Notes: a model not told the origin generated them from the sequence alone. Positions 24,797-35,205 are shown, counted from the stretch's first letter. The stretch: 64,000 nucleotides of DNA from JABCZZ01 sp964454545 (GCA_964454545.1 CAYVTI010000005.1:11198-75197); one strand, 5' to 3'. Numbers and translations: made by a program.

Positions 24797-26338
24797 ATGC
24801 CCTCAAAACGTATATTATGCGGTATTACGCTGGCGGCCGCTGCGTTGTTCGTCTCCGGTTGCGCCGTGGGTCCGGATTTCCGTAAGCCCGACGCGCCTGC
24901 AGCGAATTCCTACACAAAAGAGCCCATAGCCAATATCTATGGCAAGGATGCGCAGGCGTTCGTGAAAGACATGGATGTGCCCGGGCAGTGGTGGACATTA
25001 TTTCAATCCGAACAGCTTAATGCGCTTATCGAGAAAGCGTTAAAATCAAATCCCAATATACAGGCGGCGCAAGCAGGCCTGCGGGCAGCCCAGGAAAACG
25101 TAAAGGCCCAGCAGGGGCTGTTCTATCCGTCCGTGGCAGGCAATTATTCCGCAACCCGCCAGCACATAGCGCCATCTGTTGCCGCTACCGATCCTCTGCC
25201 CTCCGGCCAGTTGCTTTTCTCGCTTTATAACGCGCAGGTCGGGGTTTCCTATGCGCCGGACGTATTCGGGCTTAACCGCAGGACAGTGGAATCATTGCAG
25301 GCACAGGCGGAAATACAGCGTTCTCAACTGTTGGCGACTTACCTGACGCTTACTTCCAATGTGGTTACGGCGGCCATTCAGGAAGCATCCCTGCGCGCGC
25401 AGATCAATGCAGTTCATAAGATAATCGATATTGAAACCCAGATGCTCCATATGCTGCGCAACCAGTTTGCGAAAGGTTCCGCAAGCAGGCTCGATGTCGC
25501 CGCGCAGGAATCGCAGCTTGCGCAGGCCCGGGCTATGCTGCCGCCGATTGAAAACCAGCTGGCGGTGCAGCGCGACCTGCTGACGGCTCTTGCCGGTAAT
25601 TATTCAGAGGATGAAATCGCTGAAAGATTTGAACTTTCCGGGCTTGCATTGCCTTCAGAACTACCGCTCAGCCTGCCTTCCAGGCTGGTCGAGCAACGTC
25701 CTGACGTGCGCGCTGCCGAAGAACAGTTGCATTCAGCAAGCGCCAGTGTCGGCATAGCGGTAGCGAACCGGTTGCCGCAATTTGCCATTAATGGCCTCGG
25801 CGGCTACACCGGAACGAGTTTTGCCCATATGTTTAATCCGGCGGATCGTTTCTGGAGCATGGCTGAAGGGGTAACGCAGCCAATCTTTGACGGCGGCAAC
25901 CTATTGCATAAAGAACGGGCAGCCAGGGCTGCGTATGAACAGGCGAAAGCGCAATACAGAAGCGCCGTAATCACCGCTTTCCAGAATGTAGCGGATACCC
26001 TCCATGCGCTTCAATTTGATGCCGATGCGCTGAAAGCCGCCAATGCTGCCGAGCATGCCGCTGGCACCACGCTTGAACTGACGAGGCGGCAATTGCAATC
26101 CGGTTCCGCCACTTACCTTGCTGCTTTAAGTGCGGAGCAGACATATCAGCAGGCCAGAATCAGCCTGATACAGGCACAGGCCAGCCGTTATGCCGATACT
26201 GCGGCACTATTCCAGGCGTTAGGCGGCGGCTGGTGGAACAGGCCTGATAGGGAGGCCAACGAAACGCAATCTTCCGGCATACGGTCAGAAGGCGCGGATG
26301 AACCGGCCCTTTCTGCGTCCCATGATGAAAACGATTAA
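24797..26338 (+). CDS. outer-membrane efflux lipoprotein, NodT/CusC (TolC-like) family
   Basis: 513 residues. Lipoprotein signal with lipobox FVSGC, followed by the family opening AVGPDFRKPDAPAANSY. The two repeated helical-hairpin halves of the family are visible (QWWTLFQSEQLNALIEKALK, NPNIQAAQAGLRAAQENV, LVEQRPDVRAAEEQLHSASA). It supplies the outer-membrane channel for the RND pump encoded divergently 135 bp upstream. The tail is polar and rich in Glu/Ser. It is convergent with the PepSY gene. Confidence 0.9.
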   Translation: MPSKRILCGITLAAAALFVSGCAVGPDFRKPDAPAANSYTKEPIANIYGKDAQAFVKDMDVPGQWWTLFQSEQLNALIEKALKSNPNIQAAQAGLRAAQENVKAQQGLFYPSVAGNYSATRQHIAPSVAATDPLPSGQLLFSLYNAQVGVSYAPDVFGLNRRTVESLQAQAEIQRSQLLATYLTLTSNVVTAAIQEASLRAQINAVHKIIDIETQMLHMLRNQFAKGSASRLDVAAQESQLAQARAMLPPIENQLAVQRDLLTALAGNYSEDEIAERFELSGLALPSELPLSLPSRLVEQRPDVRAAEEQLHSASASVGIAVANRLPQFAINGLGGYTGTSFAHMFNPADRFWSMAEGVTQPIFDGGNLLHKERAARAAYEQAKAQYRSAVITAFQNVADTLHALQFDADALKAANAAEHAAGTTLELTRRQLQSGSATYLAALSAEQTYQQARISLIQAQASRYADTAALFQALGGGWWNRPDREANETQSSGIRSEGADEPALSASHDEND

Positions 26339-26387
26339 AAAGCAGGATGAGCCAGCGATTACTATCATTATTACGATGCTTTTTAAT
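26334..26387. terminator. possible bidirectional terminator between convergent genes
   Basis: Perfect 11-bp inverted repeat ATTAAAAAGCA (26334-26344) and TGCTTTTTAAT (26377-26387) with a 32-nt loop, spanning both stop codons of the convergent efflux and PepSY genes. The A/T runs give a T-run on either strand, but the stem is AT-rich and the loop is long. Confidence 0.35.
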
Positions 26388-26751
26388 GCGATTTTACTTT
26401 GCTTTCAATCTTGTCTTCTAGCGCTCCGGCTTTGCTCTCAACACCATTTTCAAGCACTTTTCCGGTTTTCGCATCTACACCCACTTCGTAGATTTTGCCA
26501 TTTTCCCTGATGTCAAAGGAATAACGAAGGCCGCTGCCGCCGTTTTCCTTTTCCAGATCTTCATCCGTAACCGTTCCGGGACGCGCCTTGAGAGCAATGG
26601 CACGGGCATCAGGTAAGCTCAGTTTTGCATCCTTTGCCAGTTCCTCGCCCTTATAGGCCTGCGCGGAATTTGCCATCCCGGCCAGCGCAAGACAGAATGC
26701 GGCCAGAAAAAGCTTTCCCGAATATGAACTCTTTTGAAAGATGGTGGACAT
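26383..26751 (-). CDS. exported PepSY-domain protein
   Basis: 122 residues. A signal peptide ends near MANSAQA, followed by one PepSY domain: LSLPDARAIALKARPGTVTD, DLEKENGGSGLRYSFDIREN, GKIYEVGVDAKTGKVLE. It is periplasmic, and the family is linked to protease inhibition or metal/redox-related accessory roles. A good ribosome site (AAAGGAG) lies 7 bases before the ATG. A perfect FNR-type box lies 62-75 bp upstream of the start, so oxygen-dependent control is likely. Confidence 0.85.
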   Translation of the reverse strand: MSTIFQKSSYSGKLFLAAFCLALAGMANSAQAYKGEELAKDAKLSLPDARAIALKARPGTVTDEDLEKENGGSGLRYSFDIRENGKIYEVGVDAKTGKVLENGVESKAGALEDKIESKVKSH

Positions 26752-26812
26752 AACGGACTCCTTTTGTTTTTTGAATTACTTTGGGATAAGAGCATTTTGC
26801 GGTCATTATGAT

Positions 26813-26826
26813 TTGATCAGGATCAA
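26813..26826 (-). promoter_or_regulatory. FNR/ANR-type binding site upstream of the PepSY gene
   Basis: TTGATCAGGATCAA, an exact match to the TTGAT-N4-ATCAA consensus of FNR/Anr/FixK regulators. Its centre lies about 68 bp upstream of the PepSY start codon, similar to the spacing at the cyd operon (about 62 bp), which carries the identical 14-mer. It could also act on gltD, 147 bp away on the other strand. Confidence 0.7.
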
Positions 26827-26865
26827 TTTTCCATGATTTTCAGGGGCTATCCCATACTCCCCCTC

Positions 26866-26895
26866 TTGACATAAGAACCTTTTATCCCGTTAAAT
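26866..26895 (+). promoter_or_regulatory. candidate sigma-70 promoter for gltDB
   Basis: TTGACA at 26866-26871 and TTAAAT at 26890-26895, spaced 18 bp, 78 bp ahead of the gltD start codon. The -35 is perfect and the -10 is weak. Confidence 0.35.
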
Positions 26896-26973
26896 GGCAA
26901 CAGGCTAGAAAAGCAATGAGGGAGCGCGTTTGGAACATATGCAACATATAAATATAATTGCCCTGGCTTTTGC

Positions 26974-28395
26974 ATGAGCAAGCTCCTGACATTCGTTTCC
27001 ATCCCGCAGGCGCTTCCTGACATCAGGCAGGCGGAGGAACGCAGGCGCGATTTCAGGGAAATTTACGGGCAATTCGAATCCAAAGCCGCCGCCGTGCAGG
27101 CTTCGCGCTGCTCGCAGTGCGGCGTGCCGTTCTGTCAGATCCACTGTCCGCTTTCCAACAACATTCCCGACTGGCTGAAGCTGACGGCGGAAGGGAGACT
27201 CGAAGAGGCCTATACGGTATCAAGCGCCACCAACACTTTTCCCGAAGTATGCGGTCGCATTTGCCCGCAGGATCGCTTGTGCGAAGGCAATTGCGTTATC
27301 GAGAAAGGATTCGAGTCGGTCACGATTGGCGCGGTGGAGAAATACATCACCGAAACCGCCTTTGAAATGGGCTGGGTGAAGCCGCCAAAGCCTCTGCGCG
27401 AGAACGGCTTGTCGGTCGGCATCATCGGCGCAGGCCCTGCGGGGCTTGCTGCTGCTGACATCCTCCGGCGGCGCGGTTATGCCGTTACCGTCTATGATCG
27501 TCATGATCGCGTCGGCGGGATGCTGATATACGGCATTCCCAGCTTTAAGCTGGAGAAGCATATTATTGCGCGGCGGCAGGCGCTATTTGAAGAGGCGGGA
27601 ATCATGTTCCATCTCAACTTTGCCGTGGGCAGAGACAGTGCGTTCTCCGATTTACGCGCCAGGCATGACGCGGTGCTCATCGCTACCGGCGTCTATAAAG
27701 CCCGCGAAATTGACATACCCGACACATCACTTGCCGGAATCTTTCACGGGCTTGATTATCTCACTGCCAGCAACCGCGTCTGTCTGGGCGACAAAGTGGA
27801 AGAATATAAAAACGGCGCGTTGAACGCGAAGGGAAAGCATGTCATCGTTATCGGCGGCGGAGATACGGCGATGGACTGCGTGCGCACCGCCGTTCGTCAG
27901 GGAGCAAAAAAAGTCACCTGCCTCTACCGGCGCGACCGCGCCAATATGCCGGGCTCTGCACGCGAAGTGAAAAACGCTGAAGAAGAAGGCGTGGAATTCT
28001 TCTGGATGTCGGCCCCCAAAGCATTCGCAGGCACAGGCAAAATCGAAAAAATACTGGCGATCAAAATGCGTCTGGGTCCACCGGATGCAACGGGACGCCG
28101 TGCTCCTGTGCCGATTGAAAATTCGCAGTTCGCGCTCAAAGCCGACATGGTGATAAAGGCGCTTGGCTTTGACGCGGAAGATGTTCCCGCTGCTTTCGGC
28201 GCGCCGGAGCTGAAACTTTCAAAATATGGCACGATTGCCGTTGACAATGCCACGCAGATGACCTCGCTCCCCGGCGTGTTCGCCGCAGGCGATATTGTGC
28301 GCGGTGCATCGCTCGTCGTCTGGGCGATCAAGGACGGCAGGGATGCGGCGGAAGGAATTGACGCCTGGATAAAGGCACAGCGGAGGGCGGCGTAA
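26974..28395 (+). CDS. gltD: glutamate synthase (NADPH) small subunit
   Basis: 473 residues. It passes electrons from NADPH through FAD and two 4Fe-4S clusters to GltB. Cluster cysteines are seen in CSQCGVPFCQIHCP and CGRICPQDRLCEGNC. The FAD fold is VGIIGAGPAGLAAADILRRR and the NADPH fold HVIVIGGGDTAMDCVRTAVR. The C-terminal GVFAAGDIVRGASLVVWAI closes the flavin domain. The stop codon directly abuts the gltB ATG. The order gltD-gltB is the reverse of the enteric gltBD. Confidence 0.95.
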   Translation: MSKLLTFVSIPQALPDIRQAEERRRDFREIYGQFESKAAAVQASRCSQCGVPFCQIHCPLSNNIPDWLKLTAEGRLEEAYTVSSATNTFPEVCGRICPQDRLCEGNCVIEKGFESVTIGAVEKYITETAFEMGWVKPPKPLRENGLSVGIIGAGPAGLAAADILRRRGYAVTVYDRHDRVGGMLIYGIPSFKLEKHIIARRQALFEEAGIMFHLNFAVGRDSAFSDLRARHDAVLIATGVYKAREIDIPDTSLAGIFHGLDYLTASNRVCLGDKVEEYKNGALNAKGKHVIVIGGGDTAMDCVRTAVRQGAKKVTCLYRRDRANMPGSAREVKNAEEEGVEFFWMSAPKAFAGTGKIEKILAIKMRLGPPDATGRRAPVPIENSQFALKADMVIKALGFDAEDVPAAFGAPELKLSKYGTIAVDNATQMTSLPGVFAAGDIVRGASLVVWAIKDGRDAAEGIDAWIKAQRRAA

Positions 28396-31300
28396 ATGTG
28401 GGGCAGTGACTGGACAGAAAGAGCAGGGCATCTTGCTGAGCACGGCCTTTACGATCCGGCCAGCGAACATGATGCATGCGGGGTTGGCCTCATCGCGGCT
28501 ATTGACGGCAAGCCACGGCGCGAAGTGGTTGAGGCAGGAATCAACGCGCTCAAGGCCGTCTATCACCGAGGTGCGATCGATGCGGACGGCAAGACCGGCG
28601 ACGGCGCAGGCATCAACGTACAGATTCCCACGGGATTTTTTGCGGCGTATCTCGTGCGTATTGGTAAATCGCTGAAAAATGATCGCCTTGCGGTGGGCAT
28701 GGTATTCCTGCCGCGCAAGAATATGAAGGCGCAGGAAGAATGCCGCAGCATCATTGAGGCGGAAGTGCTTCGATTCGGTTTCTCCATTTACGGTTGGCGA
28801 CAGGTGCCGGTAAATCCCGGCATCATGGGCGAGGTGGCGGCGGACTCGCGCCCCGAGATCGAACAGATACTGATTTGCGGCGAGAACGGCATGCGGGAGA
28901 CTGACTTCGAGCGCGGACTCTACTTCGTGCGCCGCCGCATCGAAAAAGCCGCGCGCGCGCAAGCCATCAATGATTTCTACATCTGCTCGCTTTCTGGCCG
29001 CTCTGTTATTTACAAGGGGCTGTTCAAGGCTGAACAGCTGACAGAATTCTATCCCGACCTGCTTGATACGCGCTTTGCCTCCGCCTATGCCATTTTCCAC
29101 CAGCGCTTCTCGACCAATACCGCCCCCGCCTGGCATCTGGCGCAGCCATTCCGCATACTTGCTCATAATGGCGAAATCAATACGTTGAAAGGCAATCTCA
29201 ATTTCATGAAGAGCCATGAAGCGACAATGGCCTGTGCCGAATTTGAAGGATTGGAAGATGATTTGCGCCCCCTCATCCCGAGCAACACTTCTGACACCGG
29301 CGCACTCGATGCCGTGATGGAAGTGCTGGCGCGCGCCGGCCGTCCATTGCCGCTCGCCAAGCTTATTCTTATTCCGCCGAGCTGGGCCTTCGCATCCGAT
29401 ATACCGCAATCGCACAAGGACATGTTCAATTTCTGCAACTGCATCTCGGAAGCATGGGATGGTCCCGCAGCCATCGCCGCAACCGACGGCAAATGGGTGA
29501 TCGCGGGCATGGACAGGAATGGCCTTCGCCCCATGCGCTATGCGATCACTAATGACGGCATGCTGCTGGTCGGCTCCGAATCCGGCATGGTGCCGGTGGA
29601 TGACGCAAAAGTATTAAAAAAAGGCCGCCTTGGGCCGGGTGATATTATTGGGGTTAATCTGGAGGAAGGCGCGCTCTATAATGACCGGGAACTGAAAGAT
29701 ATGCTCTCCGGCATGTATCCGTTCGCGCAATGGGTTAAAAATATCAGGCAACTCGACTCGCTGATTGCCGCGTCGCCTTCGGCTGCGCCAGGTCCGCATC
29801 TCAGTGAAGATTCCTTGCGCCGCATGCAGCAGGCCTGTGCGATCACGCAGGAAGATCTGGAACTGGTATTGCAGCCGATGGCGGAAACCGGAAAGGAAGG
29901 CGTCGGTTCCATGGGGGACGATACACCGCTTGCGATACTATCGAGAAAATATCGCGGGTTTCACCATTTCTTCCGCCAGAATTTCAGCCAGGTCACCAAC
30001 CCGCCGATTGATTCCCTGCGCGAGCGGCGCGTGATGAGTCTGAATACGCGCTTCGGCAATAACGGTAATTTTCTGGCTCTCGATGAATCACACAGCCATA
30101 CGCTATTGCTGTCATCACCGGTAATTCTTGATCGTGAGCTGGCCACGCTCAAACAGCATTTCGCCGATAAAATTGCGGTCATTGATACTGTTTTTTCAGT
30201 CAGTGATTCAAAAAATGCGCTGCGCCGCGGCCTTGATCGCATCATCAGCCAAGCCAAAGATTCCATTGCAGCGGGACACCCCTACATCATCCTCACTGAC
30301 GAAAAACGCGATGCGTGTCATGCCGGGATTCCCATGATCTTGGCCGTAGGGGCGTTGCATACGCATCTCGTGCATAAAAAACTGCGCAAAAGCGCTTCGA
30401 TTATCGTTCGTTCAGCCGAATGCATGGACATGCATCATTTTGCCGTGCTGATTGGCGTGGGCGCAACCGTTGTCAACGCCTACCTCGCCGAAGAGGCTAT
30501 TCTGCACCGTCACCGGCGCGGCCTCATGGACACACTCACCCCAGGGGAAGCGTTCGCCAACTTCAAGGAAGCCGCAGGCGCGGGAATACTCAAAATCATG
30601 TCCAAGATGGGCATATCGGTCGTGAGCTCTTACCGCGGCGGCTGCAACTTCGAGGCTATCGGCCTGTCGCGCGCGCTGGCGAGCGAATTCTTCCTCGGCC
30701 TGCAATCGCGCATATCGGGATTGGGACTTGAAGGCATCGAAAACCGCGTGCGTGCTTTACATGAAGCCGCTTATGCAAGTGAAGATGCGCCGCCGCTTTC
30801 CATTGGCGGATTTTACCGCTACCGGGCGCACGAAGAAACCCATGCGTGGGAAGGCGAAGCGATTCATCTGCTGCAAAGCGCCTGCGCCAACGGCACTTAT
30901 GCGCTCTACAAAAAATTCGCTGAGAGAATCTATGCAGAACCGCCGGTCAATCTGCGCGATCTTCTGGATTTTAATTCTGACCGCAAGCCCGTTCAGGTTG
31001 ATCAGGTGGAGTCGCTGACTGAGATCCGCAAGCGTTTTGTATCACCTGCCATGTCGCTCGGCGCGCTGTCGCCGGAAGCGCATGAGACACTGGCCATCGC
31101 CATGAACCGCATCGGTGCGATGTCAAATTGCGGCGAAGGCGGTGAAGGGTCAGAGCGTTACCAGCCACGCGCCAGCGGCGACAACGCCAATTCGCCGGTC
31201 AAGCAGGTGGCCTCAGCGCGTTTCGGCGTGACGGCAGAATATTTAAACAGCGCCGCTGAATTGCAAATCAAAATAGCGCAAGGCGCAAAACCCGGCGAAG

Positions 31301-32919
31301 GCGGACAATTACCAGGTTTCAAAGTGACTGCCGAGATCGCGCGTCTCAGGCATTCGACGGAAGGCGTTACTCTTATCTCGCCGCCGCCGCATCATGATAT
31401 CTACTCCATCGAAGATCTGGCGCAGCTTATTTTTGATCTCAAGCAGAGCAATCCTACTGCGATTGTCTCCGTCAAACTCGTCGCGCAATCCGGTATCGGT
31501 ACGATTGCAAGCGGCGTTGCCAAGGCAATGGCAGATAAGATTGTCATCGCAGGACACAGCGGCGGCACGGGGGCAAGTCCCTATTCCAGCATCAAGCATG
31601 CCGGCATTCCATGGGAAATGGGATTGTCGGAGGCGCATCAGGTGCTGACCCTCAACCGTCTGCGCCACCGCGTCAAGCTGCAAACCGACGGTTCGCTCAA
31701 GACCGGACGCGACATCGTGATTGCCGCCATGCTGGGAGCGGAAGAGTTTGCGCTCGGTACGGCAGCGCTCGTGGCGATGGGCTGCCTGCTCGTGCGACAA
31801 TGCCACAGTAATACCTGTCCGGTAGGCATTACCACGCAAAACCCTTTGCTACGCGCGAAATTTGAAGGCACCGTGGAAAAAGTCATCAACCTTTTCAGTT
31901 TCGTAGCAGAGGAAGTGCGCGAAATACTTGCCTCACTCGGCTATACATCACTTGATGAAATTACCGGCCGCACCGATCTGCTCACGCAGGTGAATTATGG
32001 CAGCGAGGATCTGGTCGATCTCGATTTAAACCCGCTGCTTGCGCGTGCCGATCCCGAAATGCACACAAAAAGCTACAAGGATAAAATTCGCAACGAGGTT
32101 CCCGACACGCTGGATGCGCAGATGGTTCAGGATGCGCATTGCGCGCTGGAGTACGGCGAGAAAATCCAGCTTGCCTATACGGTGCGCAATACGCATCGTG
32201 CTGTGGGGACAAGACTCAGTTCCATGATGACGGAGCGTTATGACACCAGGATACTGCAGCCCGATCACATCACGCTCCGCCTGCGCGGTTCGGCGGGACA
32301 ATCGCTTGGCGCATTTGCCGTGCGCGGCGTGAAAATCGAAGTGTTCGGCGATGCTAATGATTATGTCGGCAAAGGGCTTTCCGGCGGCATGATTACGGTG
32401 CGTCCCCGCCCTTCCAGCACACTTGCAACGCATGAAAACACCATCATAGGCAACACCGTGCTTTACGGGGCGACGGCGGGAAAGCTTTTCGCTGCCGGAC
32501 AGGCGGGCGAGCGGTTCGCCGTGCGCAATTGCGGTGCGCATGTGGTCGTTGAAGGCTGTGGCTCGAACGGATGTGAATATATGACGGGCGGTATGACCGT
32601 CATTCTTGGCAAGGTTGGCGATAACTTCGCTGCCGGGATGACAGGCGGCATGGCATTCGTCTACGACGCGGAGGAACAGCTCGAACCGAGGGTCAATGCG
32701 GAAACTGTCCTCTTCCAGCGCGTCGCCTCCAGCTATTGGGAGGAGCAGCTGCGAACACTCATCGAAGAGCATGTGCGCGAAACCGGATCGCCGCGTGGTG
32801 AGGCAATACTTTCCGGCTGGGAATGGGAGTTACCGAAGTTCTGGCAAATCTGCCCGAAGGAAATGGTAAGCCGTCTGGAACAGAATCTTTCCGACCGGAA
32901 AGTCCAGAAAACGGCGTAG
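28396..32919 (+). CDS. gltB: glutamate synthase (NADPH) large subunit
   Basis: 1507 residues. Converts glutamine plus 2-oxoglutarate to two glutamates. The mature N-terminus should be C28 (EHDACGVGLIA), the glutaminase nucleophile, after a 27-residue propeptide. The class II amidotransferase domain runs to about 430, then a central domain, an FMN-binding synthase domain (GGEGSERYQPRASGDNANS, AGHSGGTGASPYSSIKHAG), the 3Fe-4S cysteines in CLLVRQCHSNTCPVGI, and the C-terminal GXGXG beta-helix (GGMTVILGKVGDNFAAGMTG). Complete, forming an operon with gltD. Confidence 0.96.
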   Translation: MWGSDWTERAGHLAEHGLYDPASEHDACGVGLIAAIDGKPRREVVEAGINALKAVYHRGAIDADGKTGDGAGINVQIPTGFFAAYLVRIGKSLKNDRLAVGMVFLPRKNMKAQEECRSIIEAEVLRFGFSIYGWRQVPVNPGIMGEVAADSRPEIEQILICGENGMRETDFERGLYFVRRRIEKAARAQAINDFYICSLSGRSVIYKGLFKAEQLTEFYPDLLDTRFASAYAIFHQRFSTNTAPAWHLAQPFRILAHNGEINTLKGNLNFMKSHEATMACAEFEGLEDDLRPLIPSNTSDTGALDAVMEVLARAGRPLPLAKLILIPPSWAFASDIPQSHKDMFNFCNCISEAWDGPAAIAATDGKWVIAGMDRNGLRPMRYAITNDGMLLVGSESGMVPVDDAKVLKKGRLGPGDIIGVNLEEGALYNDRELKDMLSGMYPFAQWVKNIRQLDSLIAASPSAAPGPHLSEDSLRRMQQACAITQEDLELVLQPMAETGKEGVGSMGDDTPLAILSRKYRGFHHFFRQNFSQVTNPPIDSLRERRVMSLNTRFGNNGNFLALDESHSHTLLLSSPVILDRELATLKQHFADKIAVIDTVFSVSDSKNALRRGLDRIISQAKDSIAAGHPYIILTDEKRDACHAGIPMILAVGALHTHLVHKKLRKSASIIVRSAECMDMHHFAVLIGVGATVVNAYLAEEAILHRHRRGLMDTLTPGEAFANFKEAAGAGILKIMSKMGISVVSSYRGGCNFEAIGLSRALASEFFLGLQSRISGLGLEGIENRVRALHEAAYASEDAPPLSIGGFYRYRAHEETHAWEGEAIHLLQSACANGTYALYKKFAERIYAEPPVNLRDLLDFNSDRKPVQVDQVESLTEIRKRFVSPAMSLGALSPEAHETLAIAMNRIGAMSNCGEGGEGSERYQPRASGDNANSPVKQVASARFGVTAEYLNSAAELQIKIAQGAKPGEGGQLPGFKVTAEIARLRHSTEGVTLISPPPHHDIYSIEDLAQLIFDLKQSNPTAIVSVKLVAQSGIGTIASGVAKAMADKIVIAGHSGGTGASPYSSIKHAGIPWEMGLSEAHQVLTLNRLRHRVKLQTDGSLKTGRDIVIAAMLGAEEFALGTAALVAMGCLLVRQCHSNTCPVGITTQNPLLRAKFEGTVEKVINLFSFVAEEVREILASLGYTSLDEITGRTDLLTQVNYGSEDLVDLDLNPLLARADPEMHTKSYKDKIRNEVPDTLDAQMVQDAHCALEYGEKIQLAYTVRNTHRAVGTRLSSMMTERYDTRILQPDHITLRLRGSAGQSLGAFAVRGVKIEVFGDANDYVGKGLSGGMITVRPRPSSTLATHENTIIGNTVLYGATAGKLFAAGQAGERFAVRNCGAHVVVEGCGSNGCEYMTGGMTVILGKVGDNFAAGMTGGMAFVYDAEEQLEPRVNAETVLFQRVASSYWEEQLRTLIEEHVRETGSPRGEAILSGWEWELPKFWQICPKEMVSRLEQNLSDRKVQKTA

Positions 32920-33011
32920 ATTCCCGGCACGAATTAGCTCATATAATGAATTATGTGGACTAAAAAACCTCGCGATATATTCTGTCTTCAGCAAAAGTGA
33001 ACGAGCATCAT

Positions 33012-35147
33012 ATGAACCGCAAGGCACGGCGTGCGCAGGGCAAGGAAGCAAGAACGGCGGAAACAATACAGCAGAAAAACGCGGTGATGCCATCCGTTCC
33101 TGTGGATGCCGCGCTGGATATACTGCTTAAGCAGGCAAACGCGCATTATACAGCCAAAAACTACGAAGAGGCATATAAGGCCTGCCTCACAATCCTCGAT
33201 CGCTACCCTTACCAGGCAGGCACGCTCGCCCTCCTTGGCCTTATTTTTTCCGATACAGGCAAACCGGCGAAGGCGGAAGCATTTTTCAGGGAATCCCTCT
33301 CCCGCGATCCTGACAACGTGCAGACGCTCCTGTACTACGGGTATGCGCTTGATCGCTGGGGGCAGATGGAGGAAGCCATCCGTTTTTACCGCAAGGTGCT
33401 TGCGCTTAGGCCCGATCACATCCCCGCCCATACTCACCTCGGGCTTATTCTGCAGAAAACAGGAAATTATCTCGAAGCCCTGCCGCATGTGCGCAAAATA
33501 TTGGTACACTCACCTGAAGTGGATCAGTGCTGGCTCAATTATGCGGCAGTGCTCAGGGCTGTATATCCTGCCCTGCAGCCAGCGCTTCTTGCAGAGGATG
33601 AGGCGTTGCATCCGCTGGTCACCCGATGCATATATCAGTCACAGGTGGCCAGAAACGGCATGGTGGTGGTGGGGCTTGAACTTGTCCTGCATACCGCCGC
33701 ATTTTCACATCTCTTTGATTTAACAATACGGAATAATGGCACAGAGCTTGCGCAGGCTGTAAACGAAGGCACGTTTGCCCGGGTGCTTTGCACCCCTCTC
33801 ATGGAAGCGCTGCTGACGCAGCATATCCTGATAAGTGAACGCATGGAGCGCGTGCTTGCTGCGGTGCGCCGGACGATATTATTTCTTACCTGCGAGCGCA
33901 GGCTTGGCGCAGAGGTGATAGCATCCCACCTGCCACTCATGAATGTGCTGGCGCAACAATGCTGCCTTAATGAATATGTGTACAATGAAACGCCTGAGGA
34001 AACGGTTGCCATAGAAACTCTGGCCAGGACACTGGATGAAATACCGTTCGACGACAAGCCGGGTCCACAGGCATGCTGGGATTTACTGGTTTACGCTTGC
34101 TACCGTCCGCTTACAATGCTTCAGCATGCGGGCAGGATCGAGGAAACCGTCCAGAAAAATGCCATCGCCATTCTGAAAGAAATAGTGGAGAGAGCCATTA
34201 CCGCGCCACGCTTTGAACTGCGCCTCAAGCGCGAGATACCTGCCCTGGATGGCGATGAGGGCGAAACCTCGCAGCAGGTGCAATCCATGTATGAAGCCAA
34301 TCCTTACCCGCGCTGGCACGTGCTTGAAAAACGCCATTACCGGACATTACGCGATGTCATCCGTGCTGATCTTTCCAGCCTGTCGGAGGAAAAATTACCC
34401 CCTGCCAATGATGCGCCGCAGGTGCTGATCGCGGGCTGCGGCACGGGAAAACAGGCGCTCTGGGCATCCCATTATACCCGCGCCGACGTGCTCGCGATCG
34501 ATCTGAGCCGCAGCAGTCTTGCCTACGCGCTGCATAAGACCCGTGAGCTTGGCATACAGAACATCCACTACATGCAAGCGGATATCATGAATCTTGCGCA
34601 GCTTGGCCGGACCTTTGATGTGATTGAATGCACCGGCGTGCTGCATCACATGCAGGACCCTATGGCAGGGTGGCGCGTGCTCAACAGCCTGCTGGCCCCG
34701 GGCGGCATGATGAAAATTGCTCTTTACAGCAGGCGGGGACGCCAGTCGATTACCGCTGCCAGGGCATATATTGCAGAGAGGGGCTATCCGCCAACCCTGG
34801 AAGGAATACGGTCCTGCAGGCAGGACATCATGAACGGTGCACTGGGAAAATGGACGGAAGCGCTTTTGAATTTTACCGATTTCTACTCTGCATCGGAATG
34901 CCGTGATTTGCTTTTTCACATCGTGGAGCATATCTATACCCTGCCGCAGATCGGTGAAATGATCGATGCGCTCAGGCTTGAATTTCTTGGAATAAAACCG
35001 ACAGGCGGCCAGTATTACACAAGAATTTATGAAGACATGTTTCCACAGGACAAAACGAAAATGTCCATCGCGCACTGGGATGCGCTGGAGCAAATATTCC
35101 CTATGGCATTTAGCGGCATGTTCCAGTTCTGGGTGAAGAAGTCATAA
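33012..35147 (+). CDS. TPR-repeat protein fused to class I SAM methyltransferase
   Basis: About 711 residues. ATG 33012 gives MNRKARRAQGKEA, the conserved start of this alphaproteobacterial TPR/methyltransferase group, so it is preferred over GTG 32997. Residues about 35-165 hold TPR units (YEEAYKACLTILDRYPYQAG, KAEAFFRESLSRDPDNVQTL, MEEAIRFYRKVLALRPDHIP). A helical middle follows. From about 470 there is a methyltransferase with motif I VLIAGCGTGKQALW, the acidic LAIDLS, MQADIMNL and FDVIECTGVLHHM. The substrate is unknown. Confidence 0.85.
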   Translation: MNRKARRAQGKEARTAETIQQKNAVMPSVPVDAALDILLKQANAHYTAKNYEEAYKACLTILDRYPYQAGTLALLGLIFSDTGKPAKAEAFFRESLSRDPDNVQTLLYYGYALDRWGQMEEAIRFYRKVLALRPDHIPAHTHLGLILQKTGNYLEALPHVRKILVHSPEVDQCWLNYAAVLRAVYPALQPALLAEDEALHPLVTRCIYQSQVARNGMVVVGLELVLHTAAFSHLFDLTIRNNGTELAQAVNEGTFARVLCTPLMEALLTQHILISERMERVLAAVRRTILFLTCERRLGAEVIASHLPLMNVLAQQCCLNEYVYNETPEETVAIETLARTLDEIPFDDKPGPQACWDLLVYACYRPLTMLQHAGRIEETVQKNAIAILKEIVERAITAPRFELRLKREIPALDGDEGETSQQVQSMYEANPYPRWHVLEKRHYRTLRDVIRADLSSLSEEKLPPANDAPQVLIAGCGTGKQALWASHYTRADVLAIDLSRSSLAYALHKTRELGIQNIHYMQADIMNLAQLGRTFDVIECTGVLHHMQDPMAGWRVLNSLLAPGGMMKIALYSRRGRQSITAARAYIAERGYPPTLEGIRSCRQDIMNGALGKWTEALLNFTDFYSASECRDLLFHIVEHIYTLPQIGEMIDALRLEFLGIKPTGGQYYTRIYEDMFPQDKTKMSIAHWDALEQIFPMAFSGMFQFWVKKS

Positions 35148-35205
35148 ACAATCCTTGCGCCGGGCTGTTCTTTTCACTCAGGAAATTCGCTCCGGTTTTA
35201 CACCC

